IMG/VR virus record: IMGVR_UViG_3300042122_000006
Location: 1 to 24,343 of that record
Length of the DNA stretch: 24,343 nt
Reading direction: 5' to 3' (one strand)
Source: a virus
Part shown: positions 14,426-20,423 of the stretch, one piece after another
Numbering within the stretch: position 1 is the stretch's first letter
Layout of the letters: every line of letters begins with the position of its first letter
Program-made: the position numbers and the translations under genes
The notes under the pieces: model-generated
The model's input: the letters and a program-made list of their open reading frames with translations, nothing else
Database searches by the model: none
Told to the model about the DNA's origin: nothing

Positions 14426-14868
14426 CAGTTGAGCCCCAATTTGACGAGCTGGAATTTTGCGCTAGAAAGAAATTCTTGAAACACGGCTTGCTGGTTTTGG
14501 CCGAGAGCATTCCGCATGAAGGGTTGCGCGCGATTCTTCGATGTACCCAGTTCGACCCACCACCAGTAATACGTATTGCCGCCTCGCTGCCCGCGTTTCG
14601 TCTTGCGTACGCCGACCGATATTTTGGTGCTACCGGTCTCGTTGAAGAATTTCGTGTCTTCGACTAGAGCGATGTTTTTCGAGATATCCGGCGCAGTGGT
14701 CGGATCATCAATCGCGCCGGCACGCTGGATGGCGTCCTTCAAAACGATGTCCATGGCGTCTTTCGCCGCTGGCACGACAACCTGGCGCTGCAGCTCTTGT
14801 GGCAGCGTGCGAAAAACACGGCTTAGCTCGTCAGCGCCTTTTAGCTTGTAGGTGATGTAGTCGGCCAT
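14425..14868 (-). CDS. HK97 gp10-like neck/tail completion protein
   Basis: This 147-residue protein starts MADYITYKLKGADELSRVF and carries LPQELQRQVVVPAAKDAMDI, a central loop TKISVGVRKTKRGQRGGNTY and YWWWVELGTSKNRAQPFMRNAL. The W-x-x-x-E-x-G-T-x-x-x-x-A-x-P-F-x-R motif is the hallmark of the HK97 gp10 family, which acts at the head-tail joint. I place the start at 14868 because gaggg lies about 8 bases upstream and because a longer reading frame to 14949 would run back through a terminator hairpin. The family normally lies directly after the head-closure gene; here the accessory island separates the two. Confidence 0.88.
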   Translation of the reverse strand: MADYITYKLKGADELSRVFRTLPQELQRQVVVPAAKDAMDIVLKDAIQRAGAIDDPTTAPDISKNIALVEDTKFFNETGSTKISVGVRKTKRGQRGGNTYYWWWVELGTSKNRAQPFMRNALGQNQQAVFQEFLSSAKFQLVKLGLN

Positions 14869-14909
14869 GTCGTCGCCCTCAGTTTGCCGGGAGTTTATCA
14901 CAGGCAAGA

Positions 14910-14940
14910 AAAAGCCCTGAGTTTTTAGGTCAGGGCTTTT
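14910..14940. terminator. bidirectional intrinsic terminator closing the accessory island
   Basis: The sequence aaaagccctga and its complement tcagggctttt form a perfect 11-base-pair stem with a 9-base loop (14921-14929). Reading leftwards on the minus strand the stem is followed by a T-rich run (ttttctt), and on the plus strand the T's of the stem end serve the same role. It lies between the small exported protein and the gp10-like gene, so it should stop transcription from the island before the tail genes. Confidence 0.85.
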
Positions 14941-14960
14941 ATCGTGCATCCAGGCGTTGG

Positions 14961-15263
14961 TTATGCGGCGGAGCCGCTATCCCAGTCCGGGACGCCGAAC
15001 GGTGCAGCGCTGGTCAGACCGAAGTGGTTGCTCAAAGCGATCAGGTTGGAAGCGACAGGGCTTTCTTCTTCGCCACTACCCGTTCGCCATTGCGTCAAGG
15101 TGAGTTCATGCTTGATGTGCTCACCTCCGTATGGCTGGGCGTAAGCCACCGCGCGGCAAATGCTCTCTCCGAAACCGACACGCTCGTAAGCGTAGGCGCC
15201 GAAGGAAGCGAAGCACATCGCCAGGGCGAGACCGATAAAACTCAGACAGCGTTTGATCATCAT
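14961..15263 (-). CDS. small exported protein of unknown function
   Basis: This 100-residue protein begins MMIKRCLSFIGLALAMCFAS and then FGAYAYERVGF: a basic start, a hydrophobic core and an A-Y-A site, a convincing cleavable signal peptide (about 25 residues). The mature ~75 residues have one cysteine and no recognisable domain (SICRAVAYAQPYGGEHIKHE, then NLIALSNHFGLTSAAPFGVP). It would act in the periplasm or outside. It is the last gene of the accessory island, between the methyltransferase and a strong terminator, a typical moron position. ggag lies 7 bases before the first of two ATG codons. Superinfection exclusion or host-envelope change are possible roles, but nothing in the sequence proves them. 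Confidence 0.75.
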   Translation of the reverse strand: MMIKRCLSFIGLALAMCFASFGAYAYERVGFGESICRAVAYAQPYGGEHIKHELTLTQWRTGSGEEESPVASNLIALSNHFGLTSAAPFGVPDWDSGSAA

Positions 15264-15309
15264 TCTGAAACTCCATTGCAATGGTATGTATTCCGGAAAG
15301 TGCAAGTTA

Positions 15310-15930
15310 CTACGCCAAGCGCTTGAACGCAAACGACGCGATGCCTTCTCGGCCGAGTTCGGTTTCCGCCCAGTTCACTTCCATGCACTCGAAGCCGTGT
15401 TCGCCGCACCAACGCACGAATCCTTCAAGCGAGAAATAATGGATGTGTTCGCCTGGCTTCATGTGTTTGGACTGCGCCCATTCAGTAGCCGTTTCGCAAA
15501 TAGGGATCGAGACGAACAGCCATTCCTTCACGCGCTCCAGAAGCTTTTCGGGTTCCGGGATGTGCTCCAGGCTATCCCAACAGGTGATCGCTCGAACCTC
15601 TTCGCCGCCGTACGGATCGCGGTAAGCGTAGATGCTCCGCAGCCAGGAGATCGCGTCGGGGCAAACGTCGAAGCCCATGCCCTGCGACTCCTGGACGAAG
15701 CGCCCGCCGCCGATGCCGATGTCCACGACTTCAGCGGGGCTGGTGTATTTCTGCACCAGTTCGACCCGCGCTTTGGTCAGCAGGCCGCCCATTTTCGTGG
15801 CGTCAAGCTTTTGATAGTTGGCGAAATACTCGCCGCCGTAGAGCATGGCCGGGCGGGTATGAAACCCCTGCCCCCTCTCAGGACTCCACAAAAAACAGTC
15901 CGTCAAACCAGTTGGTAAGTTTTGAGTCAT
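15310..15930 (-). CDS. SAM-dependent methyltransferase (class I, Methyltransf_23-like)
   Basis: This 206-residue protein has the SAM-binding glycine loop VVDIGIGGGRFVQ (68-80), an acidic strand end GFDVCPDA (86-93), the motif CWDSLEHIPEPEKLLERV (117-134) and the late segment EHIHYFSLEGFVRWCGEHGF (161-180). D-x-L-E-H-I-P and H-x-x-Y-F-S together are characteristic of the Methyltransf_23-type small-molecule or sugar methyltransferases, not of DNA methylases; no DPPY/NPPY motif is present. Its N-terminal 53 bases overlap the glycosyltransferase, so the two are likely made together and could act on the same glycan. The start is 15930, with agagga about 9 bases upstream. The substrate is unknown. 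Confidence 0.85.
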   Translation of the reverse strand: MTQNLPTGLTDCFLWSPERGQGFHTRPAMLYGGEYFANYQKLDATKMGGLLTKARVELVQKYTSPAEVVDIGIGGGRFVQESQGMGFDVCPDAISWLRSIYAYRDPYGGEEVRAITCWDSLEHIPEPEKLLERVKEWLFVSIPICETATEWAQSKHMKPGEHIHYFSLEGFVRWCGEHGFECMEVNWAETELGREGIASFAFKRLA

Positions 15931-16711
15931 AATCGGAAATCCTCTTGTCGCAGCTGTGGTCACGAAGACGGCAACGGCAGAAATTATGGGGTACAGCGAA
16001 AGTTATCATATCGTTTGGTGGTGAGATTAATTCTGGCGCATTAAAGCCCCCCTGGCCGCCGCACACAACCCAAGCTTTGGTCTTTAATGCCAAGGCTGCC
16101 GGTACTATCCACCCGATACCTCCTATCAAAGCGCTGGCGCCCTCCGCAGCGCCTAGCAGTTCAGTTACGCTAAGTTCCCCTGATAGGTAATTAATATCGG
16201 CTTTCGGCAATTCCCCTACAGCCCACTCCTTCCCATCCTCAAGGTCCGCTACCAAGATCGTGAGATACCCCCTTCGTTTTGCCTCCTCGCACGCGGCGGA
16301 TAGGTAAGAAGGATCGGGGTTTCTAGCGTCTGCTCTCCATTCCGCACGAACGGTAGCTGGCCGGATTAAGACGTAAGGCTTGTCAGTCGGGCGCCAGGGG
16401 AAACTAGGGACTTTAAAGGCTCCGAAAGGTTTTCCGAATCTCCGTCCCATCCCTTGGAGGATTCCTTCCCCGGAATAAGCTATTTGCAGGATTGGGAGGC
16501 CCCGGGGTTGTGTTTCCCAGCTGCTCAGGCGGTCAACATTTTTCTTCTGCGTCCGTAGCCGAGTATCAGGGCGAACGAAATGGATGCCTTCTACAGCGGA
16601 GTAAAGTTGCGGCCATGGAGTGTTGATGTAAATGGGCCGTTCCAATTGGTCTACGAAGGCTAATTGATAAAGATTATCACCTAACCCCGCCATCGAACTA
16701 ACTATTGGCAT
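15878..16711 (-). CDS. glycosyltransferase family 9-like protein
   Basis: This 277-residue protein resembles GT9 (heptosyltransferase-type, GT-B fold) enzymes. It begins MPIVSSMAGLGDNLYQLAFV, with G-L-G-D-N where the family has its first nucleotide-sugar loop region. It continues with YINTPWPQLYSAVEGIHFVR, a central strand PYVLIRPATVRAEWR, and the C-terminal half AEGASALIGGIGWIVPAALA followed by KTKAWVVCGGQGG, equivalent to the donor-binding domain. The end has a Cys cluster FCRCRLRDHSCDK. It is shorter than bacterial heptosyltransferases (about 330-350 residues). Donor and acceptor are unknown; virion proteins, phage DNA or host LPS are all possible. It overlaps the HNH gene by 14 bases and the methyltransferase by 53 bases. 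Confidence 0.75.
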   Translation of the reverse strand: MPIVSSMAGLGDNLYQLAFVDQLERPIYINTPWPQLYSAVEGIHFVRPDTRLRTQKKNVDRLSSWETQPRGLPILQIAYSGEGILQGMGRRFGKPFGAFKVPSFPWRPTDKPYVLIRPATVRAEWRADARNPDPSYLSAACEEAKRRGYLTILVADLEDGKEWAVGELPKADINYLSGELSVTELLGAAEGASALIGGIGWIVPAALALKTKAWVVCGGQGGFNAPELISPPNDMITFAVPHNFCRCRLRDHSCDKRISDYDSKLTNWFDGLFFVES

Positions 16712-17408
16712 TTTGCCCGTCCCATCGATTATTTTTGCGGATGTTATCCAAGGCCCATAGCGGCTGCAAATTCGAGAGCGCCCAGCATTGTTTTATCACG
16801 GAATCCGTATCGACCGTAAAATCGAATGACGACACAGGGCGCACGTGGTCTATGTGCCATTCGCCGTAGTTGTCCCACGTCATGCCTTCAGTGAACTGCG
16901 AAGCTAGATGCGCCTTGAGATCGTCAACTGAGTAGTCTACGAACTGCTGCCAGGTGCGGTTGTTCTTATAACGCTTAACCGCCGCGTATAAGCGATTGCC
17001 CATATTGCAGCGGATCTTGAAATTTACATCTGTTTTTCGTTTCTCTTTCAACTGAACCTTTATCGCTTCCCTACTTCTCTCAAAGTCTCTCCGACGCTCC
17101 GCTTTTAGGACTTCAGGTTCAGTTACCTTCCTGCGCTCCCTGCGGGCCTTCGCCGTAGCTAAATTCTTGAGACGGCCTACTTCCATCTGCTCCCCGAAAA
17201 TTTCCGGATTCGCTAGCTTGAAATCCCGCCTTGCTTTTTGCCTAGCGTTAATCCTCGCTTTATTTTCTAGGGCCCACGCTTTGCTTCTATTCGAGTTACA
17301 GAGCTTGCACTGCGAGCTAAATCCGTAAGAAGTGTATTTGCTTTTTGAAAATTCACTGAGCGCCTTGGAAGTTTGGCACCTGTTGCAGAATCTCGTTTCA
17401 CTTGGCAT
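16698..17408 (-). CDS. HNH homing-type endonuclease
   Basis: This 236-residue protein has a Cys4 zinc ribbon at the N-terminus (C8, C11, C34, C37), a long basic helical linker (residues 40-125) and a C-terminal HNH nuclease: EWHIDHVRPVSSFDF (H185, D187, H188), LSNLQPLWALDN (213-222) and a final R-K-N-N-R. This is a free-standing homing endonuclease of the kind common in phages; it cuts DNA of related phages lacking the gene. The gene looks more AT-rich than its neighbours. It has its own promoter-like sequence, a structured leader and a terminator just upstream, yet its end overlaps the glycosyltransferase by 14 bases. ggag lies about 8 bases before the ATG. Confidence 0.88.
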   Translation of the reverse strand: MPSETRFCNRCQTSKALSEFSKSKYTSYGFSSQCKLCNSNRSKAWALENKARINARQKARRDFKLANPEIFGEQMEVGRLKNLATAKARRERRKVTEPEVLKAERRRDFERSREAIKVQLKEKRKTDVNFKIRCNMGNRLYAAVKRYKNNRTWQQFVDYSVDDLKAHLASQFTEGMTWDNYGEWHIDHVRPVSSFDFTVDTDSVIKQCWALSNLQPLWALDNIRKNNRWDGQNANS

Positions 17409-17441
17409 TGAAGCGCTCCAGTCTAGAGGCAGTCGAAAGGT

Positions 17442-17491
17442 GTTGCGGCAAGCAGTGACTAACTGCCTTTCAGGTGCCCCCTAGCCGCAAC
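17442..17491 (-). other. inverted repeat in the leader of the HNH gene
   Basis: GTTGCGGC (17442-17449) and GCCGCAAC (17484-17491) are perfect 8-base complements. Between them gcagt-gacta-actgc can form an inner hairpin. Alternative pairings exist: ggcagt near 17428 with actgcc, and gaaagg near 17435 with cctttc. The RNA leader of the HNH gene can thus fold in at least two ways. Whether this regulates translation is unknown. Confidence 0.55.
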
Positions 17492-17494
17492 GTG

Positions 17495-17503
17495 ATTCTA
17501 GCA
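17495..17503 (-). promoter_or_regulatory. extended -10 promoter for the HNH gene
   Basis: The minus strand reads TGCTAGAAT: a TGN extension followed by TAGAAT (five of six bases of the sigma-70 -10 consensus). No good -35 box is present at 16-18 bases, as is usual for extended -10 promoters. It lies directly behind the terminator at 17515-17540 and about 90 bases before the HNH start. Confidence 0.5.
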
Positions 17504-17514
17504 AACATTTACGC

Positions 17515-17540
17515 AAAAAGAACCCTTCCGAAGAAGGGTT
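17515..17540 (-). terminator. intrinsic terminator with TTCG loop
   Basis: On the minus strand AACCCTTC, loop TTCG, GAAGGGTT form a perfect 8-base-pair stem with a very stable tetraloop, followed by CTTTTTG. It ends transcription that comes from the MptE-like gene and thereby separates the HNH, glycosyltransferase and methyltransferase genes from the head operon. Confidence 0.88.
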
Positions 17541-17638
17541 AATGAGGGTCGCACGGAGAATTCTTGTGATGCGCTTTTTAACGAGTGCGCACCGCGGTTC
17601 ATCTCGGAGGAGTCGTTGACCCTCGGCAGGACTTAAAT
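17541..17638. other. untranslated stretch after the MptE-like gene
   Basis: Together with the terminator, promoter and leader just to its left, this forms a 230-base gap (17409-17638), the longest non-coding stretch in the window. In this part I see no gene, no tRNA (no TTCRA loop) and no repeat. A 34-codon minus-strand frame crosses it but runs through the terminator and has no proper ribosome binding site. Confidence 0.6.
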
Positions 17639-18196
17639 TTATCTCTGCACATCACAAGTGTCAACAACCTTTTGCAACTCTTTTTCGAGATGCCCGAACC
17701 GGTAGCATTCCAGCGCCGTTTCACGCGAGCAGTTGACGACCTTATCGCGCTGCGGCAGCCGGGCGTGTTGTTGCGCCCATTTGCGACACCGGAGTTCGTC
17801 AGGGTTCTTCGTGGTTGGATGGTCGCCGTGCCAGTGCGTACCTCCTTGCACCGTGCAGTCGTACCCAAGAAGCAGGACGCGTTCAGCACCCAGCTGAAAG
17901 GCCAGTTCGATCGCACGAAGGCCACTATTATATTCACCGTATACAGTGTGCAGGTTGAGACCGTGCTTCGCGGACGCCTGGCGGGTACATGTCCAGCGTT
18001 TCGGGCCGTCAGGTACTTGGCTAACGTTAGCATCCCACCACGCGAGATCACCTGCGTAAAGGTGATCGCACCACGGGGCTAGCTGCCAGGAGTTGTTCAC
18101 GGCGATTGTGGGGAGCCCGGCCTGCTTAACGAGTTCGCAGTCGTGCGCGTTGAGGCTCGGGCCGGAGGCGATGCAGACGAAGGTGTTAGCCTTCAT
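17639..18196 (-). CDS. MptE-like / DUF115-like protein
   Basis: This 185-residue protein has the N-terminal loop CIASGPSLNAHDC (8-20, G-P-S-L), then TIAVNNSWQLAPW, LYAGDLAWWD, a central NSGLRAIELAFQLGAERVLL followed by LGYDC, the motif HWHGDHP (121-127) and NCSRETALECY near the end. The GPSL loop and this order of motifs are found in MptE-like (6-hydroxymethylpterin diphosphokinase-like, DUF115) Rossmann proteins. In bacteria these often stand near sugar-modification genes, and in phages they are usually annotated as hypothetical. Its true substrate is unknown. It starts within the end of the head-closure gene (11-base overlap), so it is co-transcribed with the head operon and is the first gene of the accessory island. 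Confidence 0.72.
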   Translation of the reverse strand: MKANTFVCIASGPSLNAHDCELVKQAGLPTIAVNNSWQLAPWCDHLYAGDLAWWDANVSQVPDGPKRWTCTRQASAKHGLNLHTVYGEYNSGLRAIELAFQLGAERVLLLGYDCTVQGGTHWHGDHPTTKNPDELRCRKWAQQHARLPQRDKVVNCSRETALECYRFGHLEKELQKVVDTCDVQR

Positions 18197-18524
18197 TTAC
18201 GCCGGCCGAGCAAGGTGCACTCACATAGTCTCGCCCGCTTTCCTGATCCGGCAGCCATGCGTGGACGTTGTAGATATCCCCGTTGTGCAAAATGCGTTGC
18301 TTGGCATTCAGGCCGGGGCGCTGGCGAATCACGATGCGCGCGATAATCTCGGACTGAATCGCCGCAGCGGCCAGGAATTCCCGACCGCTGGCCGGAGCAA
18401 TGCGCGCCGGGACGTTCGCGAAGACCGTTACCCAAGCCTCAGTAAAGCCTCCCGTGTCAGGATCGCGAACCTCTGTCCAGTCTTGGATGTCCACCCGATG
18501 GCGGTACTGGCCGGCGCGGCTCAT
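18186..18524 (-). CDS. head closure / head-tail joining protein (SPP1 gp16-like)
   Basis: This 112-residue protein starts MSRAGQYRHRVDIQDWTEVR followed by DPDTGGFTEAWVTVFANVPA and RIAPASGREFLAA. The order (R-H-R-V-x-I-Q, then D-x-x-G-G-x-x-x-x-W, then v-x-A-x-i-x-x-x-x-g-x-E) is the standard signature of the Phage_H_T_join family, which closes the portal vertex after DNA packaging. The C-terminal half (IVIRQRPGLNAKQRILHNGD) also fits. The start at 18524 has a strong ggagg 7-8 bases upstream and overlaps the previous stop (ATGA). A frame extending to 18548 lacks this signal. Confidence 0.9.
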   Translation of the reverse strand: MSRAGQYRHRVDIQDWTEVRDPDTGGFTEAWVTVFANVPARIAPASGREFLAAAAIQSEIIARIVIRQRPGLNAKQRILHNGDIYNVHAWLPDQESGRDYVSAPCSAGVNEG

Positions 18525-19156
18525 GGGCGTTCCTCCCAAATGAACCACAGCGTTCCGGTGGCTGCGCCGCTGCCGAAGTTCTCATATCGCACGTAATAAT
18601 TGCCTGCCGCTACGCCGCGTTCGTCGCCGACGACATTGCCCACGGTGGATTGCTGCGCCGTGGCCGTAGCGGCGACTACCCGGTGAACGTCGAACACGAA
18701 ACCGTCGGTGTGAGTGCCTCCTGCGGTAAAACTGATCTGCGGTACGTACAGCGGTGTGGGGCGCTCCGTCATGTTGTTCTTGCCGATCACGGGGAGCGTC
18801 TCGGAAAAAGTTCCGCCTGGCGTGCCTCCGGAGGTATTGGTGATCCTCAGACTGCCCGAGTCCAGTTCAACGGCCTGCTCCGCGAGGATCGCGTTAATCG
18901 GCACTACGACCCTGATAACTAGGGTTTGCCCGGCGGCGATGTTGAATTCTCGGAAGGTTCTGAACTCCCTTCCCGCAAAGAATCCGGTCTGCCCTACATC
19001 CACGCGCAGGCGCCGATTCGGGCCGTCGCCGCCGTCGGTGTATAGGTCAAACGGCGAGTGTGCGATAACGCGCTCCGCGTGAGTCCCGTCGCCCATGTCG
19101 GTTTCTTTGCGGTACGGGCCGCCGAACAGCTTCCGTATGTAGTCTCCTACTGGCAT
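18521..19156 (-). CDS. beta-rich structural protein, unknown
   Basis: This 211-residue protein begins MPVGDYIRKLFGGPYRKETD and continues as a Gly/Thr/Val-rich chain with alternating strands (FREFNIAAGQTLVIRVVVPI, LELDSGSLRIT-like segments, YYVRYENFGSGAATGTLWFI). There is no signal peptide, membrane helix or known catalytic motif. Its place between the gp6-like connector and head-closure genes, and the jelly-roll-like strand pattern, suggest a virion part such as a head decoration or neck protein. That is inference; I do not recognise the family. It overlaps both neighbours (10 bases with the connector, ATGA with head closure). Confidence 0.65.
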   Translation of the reverse strand: MPVGDYIRKLFGGPYRKETDMGDGTHAERVIAHSPFDLYTDGGDGPNRRLRVDVGQTGFFAGREFRTFREFNIAAGQTLVIRVVVPINAILAEQAVELDSGSLRITNTSGGTPGGTFSETLPVIGKNNMTERPTPLYVPQISFTAGGTHTDGFVFDVHRVVAATATAQQSTVGNVVGDERGVAAGNYYVRYENFGSGAATGTLWFIWEERP

Positions 19157-19521
19157 GCTGGGTCCCTCAAGCTGTATAGCAGTGCGGTGACAGGTTTCGG
19201 CAGATAGCCCATTTCGTAGGCGCCCTCCCTATTCTCGTCCCGGTCCCTGTAAAAGAAGCCTATCTGCAGGAGCGTGGCGGCCTGCACGGCGTATTTCACC
19301 TGCTTATCGCCGGAGCTGTCGACAACGTAAACCGGATCGCCGGAGCTATCAAGGATCGGGTCGTCGTTGCTGTCACGCTCAACCTCGTAGGGGCTTGCGG
19401 ACTTGAGGTAGTTCTTCACCGCTTCCGACGCCGCGCCAATGTACGCCTCGATCAATACATCATCTTCGTCGTGATCCATGGCCAGGTGACGCTTAGCGCG
19501 GTCAAGCGTGACGTACATCAT
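19147..19521 (-). CDS. head-tail connector (HK97 gp6-like)
   Basis: This 124-residue protein begins MMYVTLDRAKRHLAMDHDED followed by DVLIEAYIGAASEAVKNYL. The family signature is seen here: an early L-x-x-a-K-x-H-L, the D-x-x-D-x-l-I-x-x-Y-I-x-A-A motif, and a C-terminal helix pair with VKYAVQAATLLQIGFFYRDR and a final P-x-x-v-x-A-L-L-x-x-x-R. A ring of this protein binds under the portal. The middle insertion with repeated S-S-G-D (DPILDSSGDPVYVVDSSGDK) is a short internal repeat. The start at 19521 overlaps the previous stop (ATGATG), and a second ATG follows directly. Confidence 0.9.
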   Translation of the reverse strand: MMYVTLDRAKRHLAMDHDEDDVLIEAYIGAASEAVKNYLKSASPYEVERDSNDDPILDSSGDPVYVVDSSGDKQVKYAVQAATLLQIGFFYRDRDENREGAYEMGYLPKPVTALLYSLRDPACQ

Positions 19522-20423
19522 AGCTTCACGCCTTTAGCCGGGTCGAAGGTGCTCGCGTTCTCGCGAAGGTCTTTACCATTACGTCCGGCTTTTACTGTGA
19601 GCTGCCACGCGTCGCTAGACCCCGGCTTATCGGTGTTCTCCGATTTAGTCGAAGTCCACTGGCTGCCCGCCCAAGTTACGTTGTCGTGAGCGTCGTATGC
19701 TTGTTCCTCTCGGAACACACCTTTGTAAATCTGGATCGGTAGCGCGAACTTCTGCGCGACTTCTTGACCGCTGGACTTCATAAGCTTCACTGAGAACTCC
19801 CTGTCGCCGTCCTGCGTGATGCTCACGCCGTCTATGCCGTCCACGATGCATTCCCAGCCGCGCATCCCATGAGTGCGCTCGTAGGACTTCCATAAGCCGC
19901 CACGGTGCGCAGCGTAAGTGCCGCGCGGATACTGTTTCGCTTCCTCGATCGCCGGCAGGATCTCTACATCGATCGCATCGCGGCCGTCTTCAGCCTGGCG
20001 CACTTCAGGAACGACGATAAGCTCAGCGGCTGAACGGGCCAAAGCTTGGAGGTCTACCGGATCCGCATTCTTGCCGGGGATCGGTTCAGGAACGTCGACA
20101 AGCTTCGCGGCTTCAGCAGCGAGCAGAGCGATGTCGATAGTAGGCAACTGGACGAACTCCGCAGCAGCCTTAGCCAAAGCTTCCAGGTCTACGGCTGGCG
20201 CGTCTTTGCCGTCCTTCACTTCCGGCAGCACGACGAGCGCTGCGGCGGCCTGCGCGATAGCGCCTACGTCAACCTTTTCAGGTTCCACGGGCATCGGCCG
20301 ATCGGCAAGGCACTTTCGCAGGTCGGCCAGTTCGAGATTCAGCGGTGCAACAGCCTTCGCCACCGCTGCGGCGATAACCGGCGCGAGGAATTCGGCTTGC
20401 GCTTCAAGTTCACGCAGGTTCAT
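19518..20423 (-). CDS. head-operon protein with N-terminal repeats and carbohydrate-binding-like C-terminus
   Basis: In this 301-residue protein residues 1-40 are helical. Residues 51-151 hold four repeats starting at 51, 78, 96 and 123, each beginning V/I-D-x-x-x-L/I-A and rich in Ala, with L-P-E and G-K-D/N-A links. The C-terminal half contains two related segments, YPRGTYAAHRGGLWKSYERT (165-184) and DAHDNVTWAGSQWTSTKSEN (244-263), followed by WQLTVKAGRNGKDL. This G-x-Y-x-x-x-x-x-V-x-x-x-G-S-x-W pattern is that of small chitin/cellulose-binding type modules (CBM5/12-like) known at the ends of phage structural proteins. It may be a head fibre or decoration that binds glycans. It overlaps the portal end by 14 bases and the connector start. 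Confidence 0.7.
   Translation of the reverse strand: MNLRELEAQAEFLAPVIAAAVAKAVAPLNLELADLRKCLADRPMPVEPEKVDVGAIAQAAAALVVLPEVKDGKDAPAVDLEALAKAAAEFVQLPTIDIALLAAEAAKLVDVPEPIPGKNADPVDLQALARSAAELIVVPEVRQAEDGRDAIDVEILPAIEEAKQYPRGTYAAHRGGLWKSYERTHGMRGWECIVDGIDGVSITQDGDREFSVKLMKSSGQEVAQKFALPIQIYKGVFREEQAYDAHDNVTWAGSQWTSTKSENTDKPGSSDAWQLTVKAGRNGKDLRENASTFDPAKGVKL
19971..20273 (-). repeat. four degenerate protein repeats
   Basis: These are codons 51-151 of the carbohydrate-binding-like protein. The units begin VDVGAIAQAAAALVVLPEV, VDLEALAKAAAEFVQLPT, IDIALLAAEAAKLVDVPEP and VDLQALARSAAELIVVPEV. Units one, three and four carry a G/D-K/R-D/N-A linker and unit two is shorter. The spacing alternates between 27 and 18 residues. 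Confidence 0.75.

Noticed and set aside
14869-14949. Longer start for the gp10-like protein
   Set aside because: It would translate through a perfect terminator hairpin, and the ATG at 14868 has a good ribosome binding site.
15264-15309. Promoter before the exported protein (TTGCAC)
   Set aside because: A -35-like TTGCAC is present but no acceptable -10 follows at 16-18 bases.
17499-17600. Short minus-strand frame after the MptE-like gene
   Set aside because: It crosses the terminator and has no properly spaced Shine-Dalgarno.
17409-17638. Possible tRNA or group I intron remains around the HNH gene
   Set aside because: No T-loop (TTCRA), cloverleaf or intron core pairing could be seen; only the hairpins reported.
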